From DASQYE01 sp036389315 (GTDB lineage Bacteria; Acidobacteriota; Blastocatellia; Pyrinomonadales; Pyrinomonadaceae): a stretch of 64,000 bases of DNA. Location: NCBI GenBank assembly GCA_036389315.1, contig DASVQF010000039.1, forward strand, positions 62,001 to 126,000, in the 5' to 3' direction. The position numbers and the translations under genes were made by a program. Shown here in pieces: positions 62,932-64,000 of the stretch. The number at the start of each line of letters is the position of its first letter. Within the stretch, counting starts at the first letter, position 1. Below the pieces are notes generated by a model. It was given only the letters and a program-made list of their open reading frames with translations, was not told the DNA's origin and did no database searches.

Positions 62932-64000
62932 ATGTCCTACAGAATCGAGGGGGGCTTTCTGCTGACTGCTCTCCTGCTGACGGCCTTTAGTCTCTCTGCC
63001 AGGGCGCAGGGCAGTTCGGTCGCGTCCTCTTCTGCGCCGTCAAAGCCGCAAGCCGTTTCGGAGGCCACGGCCGACAGCGACCGCCTCCGTGACGGGCTCG
63101 CCGGGCCAGTGCGCAGAGTTCGCACGGAAGTCGCCAAGCTCTCAAGCAAAGGCGGGAAGACGAGCGAAAGTGCGCGCGCGCTCCTTGAGACTGCCTCTTA
63201 CGACATCAAGGGAAACAAGAGCGAGAACGCATACTACCCTGTGGCCGGAGAGACGTTGACGGGGCGCGAGGTCTACAAGTACGACGAGCGCGGCAACATC
63301 AGCGAGATGACGCTGCACGCCTCGGACGGCTCGCTCGTCAGCAAAGAGACCTACACCTACGAGTTCGATTTCGTCGGCAACTGGACGAAGATGACCACCT
63401 CCATCGCAGTCGTAGAGGGCGGCAAGCTCACCTTCGAGCCGACCGAAGTCACCTACCGCACGATCAGCTACTACCTGGACGAGAACATGGCCCGCATGGT
63501 TCAGCCCGCAACAGGGGCGGCGGCCACGTCCGCGCCAGCCCCTTCAATGTCAGCGCCCGCTGCCGCTCATGCCAATGTTAAGCCTGAGCCCACGGCGGCA
63601 ACCGTCGCCGCGACTCAGAAGACAGGTGCAAGTTCCGCGACGCCGAAGGGCCCTGCGCTTCCCGCCGCCAACACGCTCGACAAGATCAACATGGCTCCGG
63701 CAGGGAACCTCGGCGGGAGCGTAGCCGACAGCGGCGCGCAAGCGACGACTGGCAGCATGGTCGTCAAAGTTGACGGGGCCGGAGAGCCGCCCATCAGGCC
63801 GAAGCCGTTGACGAAGCCCGTCTCGGGCGGCGTGCTGAACGGCTCGGCCATAGAGATGCCCAAGCCCGAGTATCCTGAGATAGCCCGTCGCGCTCGTGTC
63901 ACAGGCACTATCAGCGTCGAGATCGTCATAGACGAGACGGGCAAGGTCATCTCGGCGCACGCCGCGAGCGGCCCGCCGCTGCTCAGAGAAGCTGCGATCA
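62932..64000 (+). CDS. Secreted protein with YD-repeat-like segment and C-terminal TonB domain, cut by the window
   Basis: The frame is open from the ATG at 62932 (GGAGGG 6 nt upstream) to the right edge (356 codons). Signal peptide (LLTALLLTAFSLSARAQ). A YD-like segment follows (EVYKYDERGNISEMTLHASD; KETYTYEFDFVGNWTKMTTS), as in Rhs-type repeats but few in number. A long Ala/Pro/Thr-rich linker comes next, then the start of a TonB C-terminal domain (MPKPEYPEIARRARVTGTIS; VEIVIDETGKVISAHAASGP). TonB domains of this type are energy transducers or secreted scaffolds. Lack of a membrane span other than the signal suggests a periplasmic or lipid-independent variant. The 230 bp upstream shows no clear promoter, only a GACAAA...TTTGTC hairpin. 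Confidence 0.82.
   Translation, partial: MSYRIEGGFLLTALLLTAFSLSARAQGSSVASSSAPSKPQAVSEATADSDRLRDGLAGPVRRVRTEVAKLSSKGGKTSESARALLETASYDIKGNKSENAYYPVAGETLTGREVYKYDERGNISEMTLHASDGSLVSKETYTYEFDFVGNWTKMTTSIAVVEGGKLTFEPTEVTYRTISYYLDENMARMVQPATGAAATSAPAPSMSAPAAAHANVKPEPTAATVAATQKTGASSATPKGPALPAANTLDKINMAPAGNLGGSVADSGAQATTGSMVVKVDGAGEPPIRPKPLTKPVSGGVLNGSAIEMPKPEYPEIARRARVTGTISVEIVIDETGKVISAHAASGPPLLREAAI

Overview
The window looks like a chromosomal segment of an acidobacterium, most likely class Blastocatellia. It is GC-rich. It carries an Oar-type TonB-dependent receptor with a carboxypeptidase-like N-terminal domain, an E1-E2 fusion 2-oxoglutarate decarboxylase/dehydrogenase (Kgd type), a Ser/Thr kinase with PEGA and TPR modules, a CYCXC-motif protein, and DUF6328 and DUF4173 membrane proteins. 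This placement is inferred from gene content; no rRNA is present. I found no tRNA, rRNA, CRISPR array, phage or transposase gene.

Layout. 1-6.3 kb: a secreted protein cut by the left edge, an NTF2-like protein, a TonB-dependent receptor, a TadA-type deaminase and a degenerate receiver protein. 6.3-14.3 kb: CYCXC protein, XerD, a duplicated DUF6328 membrane protein, DUF4173 protein with a winged-helix regulator and a membrane protein, a CapA-like lipoprotein and a secreted TPR protein. 14.3-21.3 kb: Kgd, a membrane-anchored histidine phosphatase, a Tat-leader protein paired with an amidase, and a 21-bp tandem repeat array. 21.3-29 kb: nusB and ribH, a coiled-coil protein, two CoA-ester enzymes, a rhomboid protease and a thioredoxin-NHL protein. 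29-40.4 kb (+ strand): Ser/Thr kinase, mutS2, dnaG, rpoD and a radical SAM protein. 40.4-43.6 kb: aroB and an M3-like peptidase. 44-52 kb (- strand): FHA-GAF-cyclase, a divergent MreB, a site-2 protease, a truncated cation transporter, cdaA, cdaR and glmM. 52.3-64 kb (+ strand): porin, CarD regulator, CNNM/CBS protein, enolase, zinc-ribbon protein, gpmI, a family 9 glycosyltransferase, a PBP4-type carboxypeptidase and a TonB protein cut by the right edge.

How the genes fit together. The 44-52 kb run puts c-di-AMP synthesis (cdaA-cdaR) beside glmM, as in many bacteria, and extends upstream into a nucleotide cyclase, an MreB homologue and an intramembrane protease. It reads as an envelope and second-messenger block. 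The + strand run 29-40 kb is mostly information processing. The run 55-63 kb mixes lower glycolysis (eno, gpmI) with envelope biogenesis.

Most unusual feature. At least twelve intergenic elements are built from tandem 7-bp words, such as AGTGACG, GATTTTG, AAGGATG and CAGCTTT. Eleven are inverted pairs that can fold into hairpins and one is a lone arm. In eleven of the twelve, the stop codon of the upstream gene lies inside the element or within 6 nt of it, so the last residues of RibH, DnaG, CdaA and the site-2 protease are encoded by repeat sequence. A truncated cation-transporter gene ends in the lone arm. Other items to follow up are a candidate small RNA with its own promoter and terminator (43693-43809), a 23-bp perfect palindrome (14254-14305), and the 21-bp array (20970-21242).
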